64,000 nucleotides of DNA from assembly GCA_046704385.1 (NCBI GenBank), contig JBJKSB010000079.1:1-64000 (forward strand), written 5' to 3'. Both the position numbers and the translations under genes were made by a program. Source of the DNA: GH45 sp046704385 (lineage in GTDB: Bacteria; Bacteroidota; Bacteroidia; Bacteroidales; SZUA-534). Shown in pieces: positions 33,799 through 44,677 of the stretch. The stretch's first letter is position 1, and the number at the start of each line of letters is the position of its first letter. The notes below the pieces were generated by a model. It had not been told where the DNA came from, did not search any database, and was given only the letters and a program-made list of their open reading frames with translations.

Positions 33799-35508
33799 AT
33801 GCAAAAACAGTGGATTATCAAGCCTGAGGCTTCTCCGGAATTAATTGAAGTTTTATCAAAAGAAATTAATGTAAGCCGTCCGGTTGCAAACCTTCTGACG
33901 CAGCGTGGTATTAAAAGTTTTGATGAAGCACGGAATTTTTTCAGGCCCAACCTTGACAAACTATACAATCCATTTTTAATGAAAGATATGGAGGTGGCTG
34001 TAAAAAGGCTTGAAAAAGCGGTTGACAACCATGAAACCGTTATGATTTACGGCGATTATGATGTAGACGGAACCACTTCTGTAGCCATGATGTATTCATT
34101 CCTGCGAAATAAAATTAAAAATCTGATTTATTACATACCCGACCGATACAACGAAGGCTATGGCATATCGTTCAAAGGTATTGATGTGGCCTCGGAAAAC
34201 AAATGTACGTTAATAATTGCCCTCGATTGTGGCATTAAAGCAGTTAAGAAAGTTGATTACGGCCACGAAAAAGGGATTGATTTTATTATTTGCGATCATC
34301 ATGAGCCAGGTGAAGAATTGCCCGCAGCCGTTGCAGTTCTTGATCCAAAACGACCCGATTGTAATTATCCTTTCAAAGAACTTTCAGCCTGCGGAGTCGG
34401 CTTTAAACTTATTCAGGCTTATGCATCACAACATTTTATTCCTTTTTACAAAATTGAGCATTATCTCGATTTGGTGGTGGTTAGTATTGCCGCCGACATT
34501 GTACCCATTATCAACGAGAACCGGATTTTAGCTTATTATGGTTTAAAACGTATTAATTCAAAACCTCGTATTGGATTGCGTGCCATTCTGGACATTGCTA
34601 ACGCCAAACCAGGTAATTTAAAAATTAACGACCTGGTTTTTAAGCTAAGCCCACGCATCAATGCAGCCGGAAGGATGGAACAGGGAAAATTCTCGGTTGA
34701 ATTATTGGTTTGCAAAGATAAAAACGATGCTGTGGCTATGGCAGAAAAAATTGATGGCGACAATACCGAACGTAAATGGTTCGACAATAATATTACCAAA
34801 GAAGCACTTGAAATGATAGAATCCGACGATACATTAAAAAAACGCAAATCGACGGTTCTTTATAATCCCGGCTGGCATAAAGGAGTTATTGGAATTGTGG
34901 CTTCCCGTATTATTGATTATTATTACAAACCAACCATCGTACTAACCCGCTCAAACGGGTTTGTTACAGGTTCAGCCAGATCTGTTAAAGGTTTTAACCT
35001 GTACCAGGCCATTGAAAAATGCCAACACCTGCTTGAGAGTTTTGGAGGACATATGTATGCGGCAGGATTAACTCTGAAAGAAGACAATGTTGAATCATTT
35101 TCAATAGAATTTGAAAAAGCTGTATCCGAACTGATAACTCCTGAAAGTACCGTTCCTAAAATTGAAGTAGACGAAGAAATTGCATTTGATGATATTAAAC
35201 CAAATTTTTTCAAAGTACTTCAACAATTTGAACCTTTTGGCCCTGGTAACATGTCACCTGTATTTATTACACGAAAGGTAAAGGATACGGGCTATGCCCA
35301 ACAGGTTGGCAGTGAAGGCGACCATCTGAAAATGAACCTCATGGATGAATACTCAACAAAGAGTTTTCCGGCTATTGCATTTAAACAAGGACATCATTAT
35401 GAAAATATTATTGAAAACTATTTTGATGTATGTTACAGTCTTGAAGAGAATGTTTATAAAGGCAAGTCAAACATTCAATTAAAAATCAGGGATATAAAAA
35501 CCAGCTAA
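33799..35508 (+). CDS. recJ: Single-stranded-DNA exonuclease RecJ
   Basis: A 569-residue 5'-3' exonuclease of the DHH family. From the chosen start, motif I is GDYDVDGTTS (85-94) and the DHH motif CDHHEPG is at about 165-171. The DHHA1 part has GWHKGVIGIVASRI and FGGHMYAAGLTL. The C-terminal OB-like part follows. I set the start at 33799 (MQKQWIIKPEAS) because RecJ proteins begin there; an in-frame ATG at 33760 would add 13 residues. A TAATTTCG box lies at 33724-33731. It acts in recombination and mismatch repair. Confidence 0.94.
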   Translation: MQKQWIIKPEASPELIEVLSKEINVSRPVANLLTQRGIKSFDEARNFFRPNLDKLYNPFLMKDMEVAVKRLEKAVDNHETVMIYGDYDVDGTTSVAMMYSFLRNKIKNLIYYIPDRYNEGYGISFKGIDVASENKCTLIIALDCGIKAVKKVDYGHEKGIDFIICDHHEPGEELPAAVAVLDPKRPDCNYPFKELSACGVGFKLIQAYASQHFIPFYKIEHYLDLVVVSIAADIVPIINENRILAYYGLKRINSKPRIGLRAILDIANAKPGNLKINDLVFKLSPRINAAGRMEQGKFSVELLVCKDKNDAVAMAEKIDGDNTERKWFDNNITKEALEMIESDDTLKKRKSTVLYNPGWHKGVIGIVASRIIDYYYKPTIVLTRSNGFVTGSARSVKGFNLYQAIEKCQHLLESFGGHMYAAGLTLKEDNVESFSIEFEKAVSELITPESTVPKIEVDEEIAFDDIKPNFFKVLQQFEPFGPGNMSPVFITRKVKDTGYAQQVGSEGDHLKMNLMDEYSTKSFPAIAFKQGHHYENIIENYFDVCYSLEENVYKGKSNIQLKIRDIKTS

Positions 35509-35572
35509 TCAAACCAAAGTGCAAATTTGTCAACTAATGCCTGCTTTATCCAATTTACAGGATAGTTTTTTG

Positions 35573-35580
35573 TAATTTTG
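35573..35580 (+). promoter_or_regulatory. -7 box candidate for the beta-propeller gene
   Basis: TAATTTTG fits TAnnTTTG exactly, about 50 bp upstream of the ATG. No clear -33 TTG is visible. Confidence 0.42.
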
Positions 35581-35629
35581 TACTCTCAAAAAAAGGGAAA
35601 GTACTCAATAATTAATTTTAGTTTAAATA

Positions 35630-36745
35630 ATGAAAAAGCTTACCGTATTTATATTAATAATTATTTCATCCGTTGAAATTTCGTTTTCGCAAATAACCAA
35701 TTCAAATATTGATTTCAAAGCCACTACAACCATCTTTAAAACTGCATTTTACAGCACACCGGTAAAAACAAAAGACGATAATGTTGTTCTGGGTTCGCAC
35801 AGGAAAAAAGTTTATTTTTTTGATGATAAAGGAAACCTCATTAATACATTTAAATCTGACGGATGGTTTCATGCAACTCCGAAAGTATTATCAAACAATG
35901 AGATTTCATTAGGTTGTTACGACGGATTCATTTATTTCTTTGATGAAATCGGAAATATGATCAAAAAAATTAAGCCTGGTGGTATTATTTTTACCGAAGT
36001 GGATGAAATTAGCAATGATAAATTAGTTTTTGGCACTAACAAAGGCAGAATTGTTGTTTACGATTTACCTGAAAACCAGCAAAAGGTTTTAAAAGTTAAA
36101 AAATTGGTTCATGGCACACCTACAGTCCTTTCAAACGGCGACATTGCCATTGGAAGTAATCATCACGAAATGTTTATTATTGATTCAGCCGAAAATATTA
36201 AGGCGGTATACAAAACTAACGGTTGGATTATGCACTCAAAACCACTTGAACTAAAAAATGGTGATATTGTTTTTGGGTCGTACGACCATTATTTATATAA
36301 CATTACCCCTAAAGGTGAATTGGTGTGGAAGTTTAAAACCGATGGCAAAGTTCACGCTTCACCAATTGTTACACCCGACGGAAATATTGTGGTAGGTTCA
36401 TTTGATGGTAATATTTATTTTATTACGGAAGATGGTAAACTTATTAACAAAGTAAAAACAGGCAAACGTGTTGTTACTACAGCTGCCATGGTAAATGATT
36501 CACTTGTTGTTTGCGGTTCCTTTAACGGGTATTTGTACTTTATGAATACACAAGGCAAACTAATTAGCACATACAACACCGAGGGCAAACTGTTTTCGTC
36601 ACCGGTAGTATTAAACAATGGTAATATTGTATGTTCTACAATGGATGGGAAAGTTCATTTTGTAAACCTGGTTCTTCGTACAAACCAGAACAAAAACAAT
36701 AGTACATCAAACAATAAAACCCGTCTTCAGTCCGAAGTAAAATAA
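35630..36745 (+). CDS. Exported beta-propeller repeat protein (PQQ-like)
   Basis: A 371-residue exported protein. A signal peptide ends near residue 20 (SVEISFSQ). About eight repeats of some 38-42 residues are visible, each with a pattern like GDIVFGSYDHYLYNITPKG: G-(D/N)-(I/V)-(V/A)-x-G-(S/T), then (L/I)-Y-F/N, then (D/E)-x-x-G. This fits an outer-surface or periplasmic PQQ-like (pyrrolo-quinoline type) beta-propeller. No catalytic or PQQ-binding residues can be named, so a binding or scaffold role is more likely than an enzyme. The histidine kinase gene ends 7 bp away on the opposite strand. Confidence 0.82.
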   Translation: MKKLTVFILIIISSVEISFSQITNSNIDFKATTTIFKTAFYSTPVKTKDDNVVLGSHRKKVYFFDDKGNLINTFKSDGWFHATPKVLSNNEISLGCYDGFIYFFDEIGNMIKKIKPGGIIFTEVDEISNDKLVFGTNKGRIVVYDLPENQQKVLKVKKLVHGTPTVLSNGDIAIGSNHHEMFIIDSAENIKAVYKTNGWIMHSKPLELKNGDIVFGSYDHYLYNITPKGELVWKFKTDGKVHASPIVTPDGNIVVGSFDGNIYFITEDGKLINKVKTGKRVVTTAAMVNDSLVVCGSFNGYLYFMNTQGKLISTYNTEGKLFSSPVVLNNGNIVCSTMDGKVHFVNLVLRTNQNKNNSTSNNKTRLQSEVK

Positions 36746-36752
36746 ACTGTCA

Positions 36753-38090
36753 TTAATTCAGAAACTCATCAAAGGCAGGTATTTCAAGGATTACCGTAGT
36801 ACCCTGTCCAAAGGTACTTTGTATATTAATATTGCCACGAATGTGTGATAACAAATCCTTTGTTAATACTAATCCCAATCCTGTGCCCTTTTCACCGCGG
36901 GTACCTGAGGTAGTAATATGTTTATCTAACTTAAAAAGATCTTCCAGCTTATCCTTTGGGATACCAATTCCGTGGTCTTTTACCCTGATCTTGAATCCAT
37001 AAGGATTTTTTAAAGCACTAATATCAATTTTTGAACCATTCTCAGAATACTTTATGGCATTACTTAAAATATTCCTGAAAACCAGGCTCAGAATAGTTGC
37101 ATCAGTTTTAATCCCCAGCAGGTCGATTTGCTCAGCATTAATGGTTAAATTTTTATTTTCAGCCACCATTTTAAAATATTCTACCTGGTTCATTACAAAA
37201 TCATGCAAATTAATTTCAGATATAACCGGCTTTATAATTTCCATTTGTGATTTTATCCAAATCATTAAATCTTCAAACATTGAAAGTGCATCATTCGACG
37301 ACTTATTTAATAATGCAAGAAATTGGGTACGCTCTTTATCCGATAATCTGTTGTCAACGCTTTGAAGGTAATCGGTAATAGTGGTCTGGGCCGAAATAAT
37401 ATTTTTCAGATCGTGCGATACTATATTAAACAAATTATACCTTGAGTGGTTAGCCTGCTTTAATTCCGCATTAATAACAAATGCCTTCTTTTGAATAACT
37501 TTTAAGTGTAAAGCAAATATACAGGAAACCAAGGTTACAATAATGTACCACAAATCAACATCAGCCAGTGTTATACTCAAAGTATATCCTTTTGAGATGT
37601 GAATAAAATTAAAATTAACAAAGGCAAACAATGCTGCTGAGATAAATATGGCATACTTTTCCTTCAGGCCCAGCAACAAAAATATTCCAATATTGACCAA
37701 AAATAAACCTATCGTATTATGGAATACAGCCTGCTGCTCACTCTGAACCATAAACGACAGGATAAATAAAAATACTGCGTAGCCCAAACCATTTATAAAT
37801 AATATAAGTTGAGGAATCGGCTTCTGATTCCTTACAAAATAAATAGCGAAAGGAAAAAGGAAAAACAGCACAAAAATAACCCTGACCCAAACCAGGGATA
37901 TAAATAGCTCATGACTATTTACGGTCAAATAATCAACCAAACTAAAAAAGGCTGTAACAAACAGAACTACAACGCTCAAAAATTTTATATGCGAAGCCGT
38001 ATTTAATCTCATTGAATACTCAAACTCACGTTGCTGATCTGCATCCAGCTTCTCGCTCCACAACATTTTTCTTAACAATTCCATCCCCAA
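36753..38090 (-). CDS. Membrane-bound sensor histidine kinase
   Basis: A 445-residue kinase. The N-terminal half has about six hydrophobic helices (residues ~35-200) and no recognisable sensor domain. The dimerisation box VSHDLKNIISA carries the phospho-acceptor His226. The ATPase part has NILSNAIKYS, DHGIGIP and GTGLGL. No response regulator is next to it, so it is an orphan kinase; its partner cannot be named. It converges with the beta-propeller gene and has 414 bp upstream before gltB. Confidence 0.9.
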   Translation of the reverse strand: MGMELLRKMLWSEKLDADQQREFEYSMRLNTASHIKFLSVVVLFVTAFFSLVDYLTVNSHELFISLVWVRVIFVLFFLFPFAIYFVRNQKPIPQLILFINGLGYAVFLFILSFMVQSEQQAVFHNTIGLFLVNIGIFLLLGLKEKYAIFISAALFAFVNFNFIHISKGYTLSITLADVDLWYIIVTLVSCIFALHLKVIQKKAFVINAELKQANHSRYNLFNIVSHDLKNIISAQTTITDYLQSVDNRLSDKERTQFLALLNKSSNDALSMFEDLMIWIKSQMEIIKPVISEINLHDFVMNQVEYFKMVAENKNLTINAEQIDLLGIKTDATILSLVFRNILSNAIKYSENGSKIDISALKNPYGFKIRVKDHGIGIPKDKLEDLFKLDKHITTSGTRGEKGTGLGLVLTKDLLSHIRGNINIQSTFGQGTTVILEIPAFDEFLN

Positions 38091-38504
38091 AAATGCTTTC
38101 TTTATTCATTTCACAAGTATACAGCTGATATAATGATTGAGTTTCATGATTCAATCAGAGAAAAAAATGAGATGAATCAAGAAAATAAAACTTTTTTTTC
38201 AATTATTTTCACGAACCACCCCAATTTTGCAGCCTAAATCCACTCAAACGTTTGCTCATGGGGTAATCCCTTAAATAATGCCAATTTCAAATTTTAAAAT
38301 CTTACATTTTTGCTTATTATCATTCATATTACTTACATTTTGTTACTATTTTTAAGAATAAATGTTTTATTTTGTATAGAAAGAGGAAATTACGTAAAAA
38401 AGAATAAGGGTACATCTTTAAACCACTATACTTATTTAATAATAAAAATGCTTTTAAAGTAGTGTATGCGGTTACCCTGATATTGAGAACAAATAGAAAC
38501 AATT
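38091..38504. other. Divergent region between the kinase and gltB
   Basis: 414 bp, AT-rich and without an ORF. Near gltB (38408-38477) it can fold into a nested stem: GGGTA/TACCC, CAT/ATG and CACTA/TAGTG, broken by unpaired bases. It may be a leader structure for gltB. I see no known riboswitch class. Confidence 0.4.
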
Positions 38505-41500
38505 ATGGAGCATAAAAACTTTGAAAACGATCCGGTAGAGCAGAAAGAAAGAAACATGTACACACCGCAATATGAGTCTGATGCATGTGGTATCGGTTTT
38601 ATTGCTCAAATAAAAGGAATTAAATCGCACCAATTGGTTCAGGATGCTTTAACCATGCTTGAAAATATGGAGCATCGCGGAGCTATTGGCAGCGATCCTG
38701 AAACCGGTGATGGTGCAGGAATTCTAATTCAGATCCCTGACAAATTTTTCAGAATTGAATTAGATAAAATCGGATTAAAATTACCTGAATTAGGTAATTA
38801 TGGTGTTGGAATGGTTTATTTTCCGGACGATGTTAAACTTCGCGAAGAATGCCGGAAAGTATTAAATATAAATATATCAGAATTAGGATTCGAACTTATC
38901 GGCTATCGTGATGTTCCAAAGCTCTCATTCAATGTAGGTGACACGGCCCGTCAGTTTGAACCCAAAACCGAGCAGGTTTTTGTTCGTCATAAAGATGGTT
39001 TGACAGGGATAGATCTGGAACGTAAATTATACGTGTTGCGTCAGTATGGAGCACATTGCGTCAATAAGCAAGTATTAAATAACAGTCAGGAGTTTTATTT
39101 TACTTCATTCTCCTATAAAACTATTGTATATAAAGGACAATTCCGAACACATCAATGCCGTCAATATTATTCCGACTTAACTGATCCAAACTTTGATTCG
39201 GCGATAGCCCTTATTCATTCAAGGTTTTCGACCAACACCTTTCCAAAATGGCGATTGGCTCAACCATTCAGATACATAGCACATAATGGTGAAATAAATA
39301 CCGTAAGAGGTAACATGAACTGGATGAGTTCAAATGAAAAATTTCTAGAATGTACAAAATTCACCCAAGAGGAAATGTTAAAAATTCGTCCCATTATGGA
39401 TGAAACCAATTCCGATTCGGGTAATCTCGATTCAATGGTAGAAGCGCTGGTAATGGGTGGGCGTTCGTTGCCACATGTTTTAATGATGTTAATACCCGAG
39501 GCCTGGCAGGAAACAAAAAAAATGAATGATGATAAAAAGGCTTTTTACCAATATCATGCTTCAATAATGGAACCATGGGATGGACCGGCTTCCATTTGTT
39601 TCACCGACGGTAATATTGTCGGGGCAACTCTCGACAGAAACGGGTTAAGACCATCGCGTATTATCATAACAAATGATGATCGAATGATCGTAGCTTCAGA
39701 AGTAGGCGCATTACCAATTCCACCAGAAAAAATTATTAAAAAATGGCGTGTTCAACCAGGTAAAATGGTATACGCCGACCTTTCAAAAGGAAGAATATTT
39801 TACGACAAAGAGATAAAAGCAGAAATTGCCAAAAGGGCTCCGTATCGTACCTGGCTAAATATGAATCAATTGCATATTGACAGTATCCCTCAGCAGGAAG
39901 TATCCTATCCTTATGATGAGGAAACCTTGCTGACCCGTCAACAAGCATTTGGTTTCAGCCAGGAAGATGTAAAGCTTATTTTAACCACTATGGCCGAAGA
40001 AGGTAAAGAACCTATCGGATCAATGGGTAGCGACATACCACTGGCCATTCTTTCAAACCAAAGCCGCCATTTAAGTAATTACTTTAAACAACAGTTTGCC
40101 CAGGTTAGTAACCCGCCTATTGACCCCATCCGGGAAAAAATAGTAATGTCGTTGCGAACAGCAGTGGGTAAATTGTACAACCTGTTTTCGGAGACCCCGC
40201 TACATTGTAAACAAATTGTATTCGATCAGCCTGTACTTACTAATGATCAACTGGAAAGGCTACGTAATTTACACGATACCAATTTCCGTATTAAGGTAAT
40301 TGATGCCATTTATCCCGCAACCGGTAAAAAAGGTGAACTTGAAAAAGCACTCAACCGGATGTGCCAGGAAGCCGATGTGGCTATCATGGAAAATGGATAC
40401 AATGTAATTTTAATTTCGGATAGAAAAATAGATAAATATAATGCTCCTATTCCTTCGTTGTTGGCAACCGGAGCCATTCACCATCACCTGGTGCAAAACG
40501 GCTTACGTGTCCGCACCGGGATAATTGTTGAAGCCGGTGATGTGCGCGAGACACATCATTTTGCAACTTTAATAGGATTTGGTGCCAATGCCATTAATCC
40601 ATACATGGTGTTTGAAACTATAATTTCAATGGAGAAAAATAAACTTTCGCCCAAAGGAATTGATAATCATAAAGCATTTGAAAACTATATTAAAGCCATT
40701 GGTGGAGGATTGTTGAAAATATTCTCGAAAATGGGAATTTCAACCCTGCAATCGTACCATGGTGCCCAAATTTTTGAGTCCATTGGTTTATCTGAAAATG
40801 TAATAAATAAATGTTTTAGAGGAACCGTTTCACGTTTAGGAGGTATCGATTTCGACGGTATAGCCAAAGAAGTTTGTGTACGACACAAGCTGGCATTCCC
40901 GAAACAGGCCGGACTAAAACCGCGGTTGGATGAAGGAGGACTTTATCAATGGAAACAAAAAGGGGAACATCACTTATTTAATCCGAAAACGGTAACACTA
41001 TTGCAACAAGCAGCCCGGAATAATAGTCCGGAAGCCTACCAGGCATATGCCCGGGAAATTAACAATCAAAAAGACAGTGCCATTACCATACGTAGCCTGT
41101 TTGAATTCAAACATCGTAAATCAATTCCGTTAGAGGAAGTTGAACCCGTTGAAAATATATTCAAACGTTTTGCTACCGGAGCCATGTCGTTTGGTTCTAT
41201 ATCGCACGAAGCTCACTCAACCCTTGCCATTGCTATGAACCGGATTGGAGGTAAGAGCAATAGTGGCGAAGGTGGCGAAGATGAAATCCGCTACGAGCCT
41301 CTTCCCAATGGTGACAGTATGCGCTCGGCAATTAAGCAGGTAGCTTCAGGCCGTTTTGGCGTAACAAGCTACTATTTAAGCCAGGCCGACGAGTTGCAGA
41401 TAAAAATGGCACAAGGGGCTAAACCTGGCGAGGGTGGTCAGCTACCGGGACACAAAGTAGATGATTGGATTGGACGGGTACGACACTCAACTCCGGGCGT

Positions 41501-43106
41501 TGGATTAATATCACCACCACCTCACCATGATATCTACAGTATTGAGGATTTAGCACAGCTGATTTTTGACTTAAAAAATGCCAACCGCGAGGCACGTATC
41601 AATGTTAAACTGGTGTCGAAAGCCGGGGTGGGTACAATTGCTGCCGGTGTTGCCAAAGCTCATGCCGATGTAGTTCTTATTTCAGGATTCGATGGTGGAA
41701 CAGGTGCTTCACCCATCAGTTCAGTACAACATACCGGAACTCCGTGGGAATTGGGATTAGCTGAAACTCATCAGACACTGGTTAAAAACAACCTTCGCGA
41801 CAGGATTACGGTACAAGCTGACGGGCAAATGAGAACCGGCCGCGACCTGGCCATCGCCACTCTTTTAGGAGCTGAAGAATGGGGTATTGCCACAGCAGCA
41901 CTGGTTGCTTCGGGTTGTATAATGATGCGTAAATGTCATCAAAACACCTGCCCTGTGGGTGTTGCTACACAAAATAAAGAACTTAGGAAATTATTTACCG
42001 GTGACCCTCAGCATGTGGTTAACTATTTTACTTTTCTGGCCCAGGATTTACGACAGATAATGGCCGAATTAGGATTCCATACCATAAATGAAATGGTGGG
42101 TCAGGTTGATACACTAACCATTCGTGAGGATATTGACCACTGGAAAATTAAAACTCTGGATTTATCACCCATACTTGCAAAAATTGAACCTGGAAAGGGT
42201 TATGGCATTTACAAAAATGTTCCACAAGAGCATGGTATTGAAAACTTTTACGATTGGACTCTGATTAAAGCAGCAAAAGAGGCGCTTGAAAAAGGTAAAA
42301 AAGTAAAGGCTGAATTTGAAGTAAAAAATACCGACAGAGCCATTGGCAGTATGTTATCAAATGAAATTTCGAAAAAATATAAATCCGAAGGATTGCAGGA
42401 AGACACAATTAGTCTGAAATTCAGAGGATCGGCAGGACAAAGCTTTGGCGCTTTTTCCACCAAAGGTCTCACCATGGAACTTGAAGGTGAAGCCAATGAC
42501 TACTTTGGCAAAGGGTTATCAGGTGCAAAGCTTATTGTTTATCCCGACAGGAAATCAACATACAAGGCTTCCGAGAATATGATCATTGGTAATGTTGCTT
42601 TTTATGGAGCTACATCAGGTGAAGCCTATATCAGTGGTGTTGCGGGTGAACGTTTCTGTGTACGAAACTCGGGGGCTACCACTGTTGTTGAAGGTATTGG
42701 CCGTCATGGTTGTGAATATATGACCGGCGGAAAAGCTATTATACTTAGTAGTGTAGGATCGAACTTTGGTGCGGGTATGTCAGGAGGTATTGCCTACATT
42801 TATGATGACGATAATTCGTTTGAAAGGTATAAAAATTACGAATTGGTTGATTATAAAACACTTGGATATAGTGATGAAGCCATTTTGAAAAAGTATATAA
42901 CCAATCATTATACCTATACCAAAAGCGAGCGCGCTAAGGAAATACTTGATAATTGGGATGAAGCTATGCTTAAATTTATTAAAGTATTCCCACGTGAGTA
43001 TAAAGAGGCATTAAGAAAACAACGTTTGGCTAAAGCCGAAAAAGCTGTTGAAACGAAAATGCCCGAGTCAAAAGAAAATGAAATACTGGTTGATGAAATA
43101 AAGTAA
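38505..43106 (+). CDS. gltB: Glutamate synthase large subunit
   Basis: A 1533-residue GOGAT large subunit that makes two glutamates from glutamine and 2-oxoglutarate. The N-terminal glutaminase has its nucleophile at Cys28 (SDACGIGF), so 27 residues would be removed as a propeptide. The synthase domain follows, with the FMN-binding region. The [3Fe-4S] cysteines are Cys1138, Cys1144 and Cys1149 (a Cx5Cx4C pattern). The GXGXG beta-helix domain ends the protein. gltD starts about 40 bp downstream and completes the NADPH-dependent enzyme. All key residues are present. Confidence 0.97.
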   Translation: MEHKNFENDPVEQKERNMYTPQYESDACGIGFIAQIKGIKSHQLVQDALTMLENMEHRGAIGSDPETGDGAGILIQIPDKFFRIELDKIGLKLPELGNYGVGMVYFPDDVKLREECRKVLNINISELGFELIGYRDVPKLSFNVGDTARQFEPKTEQVFVRHKDGLTGIDLERKLYVLRQYGAHCVNKQVLNNSQEFYFTSFSYKTIVYKGQFRTHQCRQYYSDLTDPNFDSAIALIHSRFSTNTFPKWRLAQPFRYIAHNGEINTVRGNMNWMSSNEKFLECTKFTQEEMLKIRPIMDETNSDSGNLDSMVEALVMGGRSLPHVLMMLIPEAWQETKKMNDDKKAFYQYHASIMEPWDGPASICFTDGNIVGATLDRNGLRPSRIIITNDDRMIVASEVGALPIPPEKIIKKWRVQPGKMVYADLSKGRIFYDKEIKAEIAKRAPYRTWLNMNQLHIDSIPQQEVSYPYDEETLLTRQQAFGFSQEDVKLILTTMAEEGKEPIGSMGSDIPLAILSNQSRHLSNYFKQQFAQVSNPPIDPIREKIVMSLRTAVGKLYNLFSETPLHCKQIVFDQPVLTNDQLERLRNLHDTNFRIKVIDAIYPATGKKGELEKALNRMCQEADVAIMENGYNVILISDRKIDKYNAPIPSLLATGAIHHHLVQNGLRVRTGIIVEAGDVRETHHFATLIGFGANAINPYMVFETIISMEKNKLSPKGIDNHKAFENYIKAIGGGLLKIFSKMGISTLQSYHGAQIFESIGLSENVINKCFRGTVSRLGGIDFDGIAKEVCVRHKLAFPKQAGLKPRLDEGGLYQWKQKGEHHLFNPKTVTLLQQAARNNSPEAYQAYAREINNQKDSAITIRSLFEFKHRKSIPLEEVEPVENIFKRFATGAMSFGSISHEAHSTLAIAMNRIGGKSNSGEGGEDEIRYEPLPNGDSMRSAIKQVASGRFGVTSYYLSQADELQIKMAQGAKPGEGGQLPGHKVDDWIGRVRHSTPGVGLISPPPHHDIYSIEDLAQLIFDLKNANREARINVKLVSKAGVGTIAAGVAKAHADVVLISGFDGGTGASPISSVQHTGTPWELGLAETHQTLVKNNLRDRITVQADGQMRTGRDLAIATLLGAEEWGIATAALVASGCIMMRKCHQNTCPVGVATQNKELRKLFTGDPQHVVNYFTFLAQDLRQIMAELGFHTINEMVGQVDTLTIREDIDHWKIKTLDLSPILAKIEPGKGYGIYKNVPQEHGIENFYDWTLIKAAKEALEKGKKVKAEFEVKNTDRAIGSMLSNEISKKYKSEGLQEDTISLKFRGSAGQSFGAFSTKGLTMELEGEANDYFGKGLSGAKLIVYPDRKSTYKASENMIIGNVAFYGATSGEAYISGVAGERFCVRNSGATTVVEGIGRHGCEYMTGGKAIILSSVGSNFGAGMSGGIAYIYDDDNSFERYKNYELVDYKTLGYSDEAILKKYITNHYTYTKSERAKEILDNWDEAMLKFIKVFPREYKEALRKQRLAKAEKAVETKMPESKENEILVDEIK

Positions 43107-43148
43107 TAGCCATTAAAGGCATTTATTTTAGAAATAAATAGAATGATT

Positions 43149-44603
43149 ATGGGAAAACCAACAGGATTTTTAGAATATAACAGAGAACTTCCACCATACA
43201 AACCGGTTGAAGAACGCATTAAAAATTATAAAGAATTTACACTGCCTTTTAGTAAAATCAGTGTCGAAAAACAGGCATCACGTTGTATGGATTGTGGTAT
43301 TCCATTCTGCCATAACGGCTGTCCGCTGGGCAACAATATTCCCGACTTTAACGACATGGTTTACAAAGAAAACTGGAAAGCTGCCTACAAAATTTTGGTA
43401 TCAACTAACAATTTTCCTGAATTTACAGGAAGAATTTGTCCTGCTCCTTGTGAGGCATCCTGTGTGCTTAATATCAATAAAGAATCGACTGCAATTGAAC
43501 TTATAGAAAAAAACATAATTGAAAGAGCCTATAAAGAGGGATGGGTACAGCCTACTTTACCTCTTTTGCGCACCGATAAAAAAATTGCAGTAGTAGGAAG
43601 TGGCCCGTCAGGATTAGCCGCTGCTGCACAATTAAACTCAGCCGGACACCAGGTAACCGTTTTCGAAAGGGCTGACAGAATTGGAGGGCTGTTGCGTTAT
43701 GGTATTCCGGATTTTAAGCTTGAGAAAGAGATTATTGACCGCCGGATAAATATTATGAAAGCCGAAGGTGTAATTTTTAAAACCAATGCGAACGTTGGTG
43801 AAAATATTTCGGTAAAATCACTGCGTGAAGAATTCGATGCCATTGTATTGACCGGAGGTTCAACTGTACCGCGCGACTTGCCGGTAAAAGGCCGTGAAAT
43901 TAACGGGGTTCATTTTGCCATGGATTTCCTTGCCCAAAACAATAAAAGGGTAGCCGGCGATAAAATTTCCTTAAAAGAGGAAATTCATGCTAAAGGTAAA
44001 AATGTACTGGTAATCGGTGGTGGCGATACCGGATCGGATTGTGTTGGAACCAGCATCCGTCATGGGGCTAAAAGTGTTACACAAATTGAATTGTTGGACA
44101 AACCGGTTGAAGGTAAAAATCCGGTTACACCCTGGCCAATGTATCCGGCAATTTTGCGAACCAGTTCATCACAAGCTGAAGGTTGCGAACGTTTTTGGGC
44201 GGTTAATACTAAAGAATTTATTGCTGACGAAAGAGGCAATTTAAAAGCCGTAAAACTGGTTGACGTTAAATGGCAGGGCCGCAATTTTGAAGAAATAAAA
44301 GGTACTGAACGTACTATCCCTTGTGAACTGGCATTATTGGCAATTGGATTTGTTCATCCGCAACATAACGGTATGCTGGCTGATTTAGGGGTAAAACTGG
44401 ATGACCGGGGTAATGTTGAAACAACCAAGTTTCAAACCAGTGTGCCTGGTGTATTTGCTGCCGGCGATATGCGCAGAGGCCAGTCGCTTGTAGTGCACGC
44501 AATTAGCGAAGGCCGTGAAGCTGCATTTGTAGTAGACATCTACCTGACCGGAACCACAGTACTTGAGTCGAAAAATCACTCGTTGATAAACATAATCTCA
44601 TAA
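43149..44603 (+). CDS. gltD: Glutamate synthase small subunit
   Basis: A 484-residue subunit that carries electrons from NAD(P)H to GltB. The N-terminal cysteine clusters are CMDCGIPFCHNGCP and CPAPCEASC. The FAD site is VVGSGPSGLAAAAQL near 147-161, and the NAD(P)H site VIGGGDTGSDC near 288-298. I start at 43149 (MGKPTGFLEYN), as is usual in GltD; an ATG 6 bp upstream (43143) would add two residues. A strong terminator follows. It is translated after gltB in the same transcript. Confidence 0.96.
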   Translation: MGKPTGFLEYNRELPPYKPVEERIKNYKEFTLPFSKISVEKQASRCMDCGIPFCHNGCPLGNNIPDFNDMVYKENWKAAYKILVSTNNFPEFTGRICPAPCEASCVLNINKESTAIELIEKNIIERAYKEGWVQPTLPLLRTDKKIAVVGSGPSGLAAAAQLNSAGHQVTVFERADRIGGLLRYGIPDFKLEKEIIDRRINIMKAEGVIFKTNANVGENISVKSLREEFDAIVLTGGSTVPRDLPVKGREINGVHFAMDFLAQNNKRVAGDKISLKEEIHAKGKNVLVIGGGDTGSDCVGTSIRHGAKSVTQIELLDKPVEGKNPVTPWPMYPAILRTSSSQAEGCERFWAVNTKEFIADERGNLKAVKLVDVKWQGRNFEEIKGTERTIPCELALLAIGFVHPQHNGMLADLGVKLDDRGNVETTKFQTSVPGVFAAGDMRRGQSLVVHAISEGREAAFVVDIYLTGTTVLESKNHSLINIIS

Positions 44604-44645
44604 GTAATCAGATTCTATTTATTTGGGCTAATGGATAGTGATCTT

Positions 44646-44677
44646 AAAAAAGCTTCAATTTAGGTTGAAGCTTTTTT
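44646..44677 (+). terminator. Rho-independent terminator after gltD
   Basis: Perfect 13-bp stem AAAAAAGCTTCAA (44646-44658) and TTGAAGCTTTTTT (44665-44677), 6-nt loop, 43 bp past the stop codon. Confidence 0.88.
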
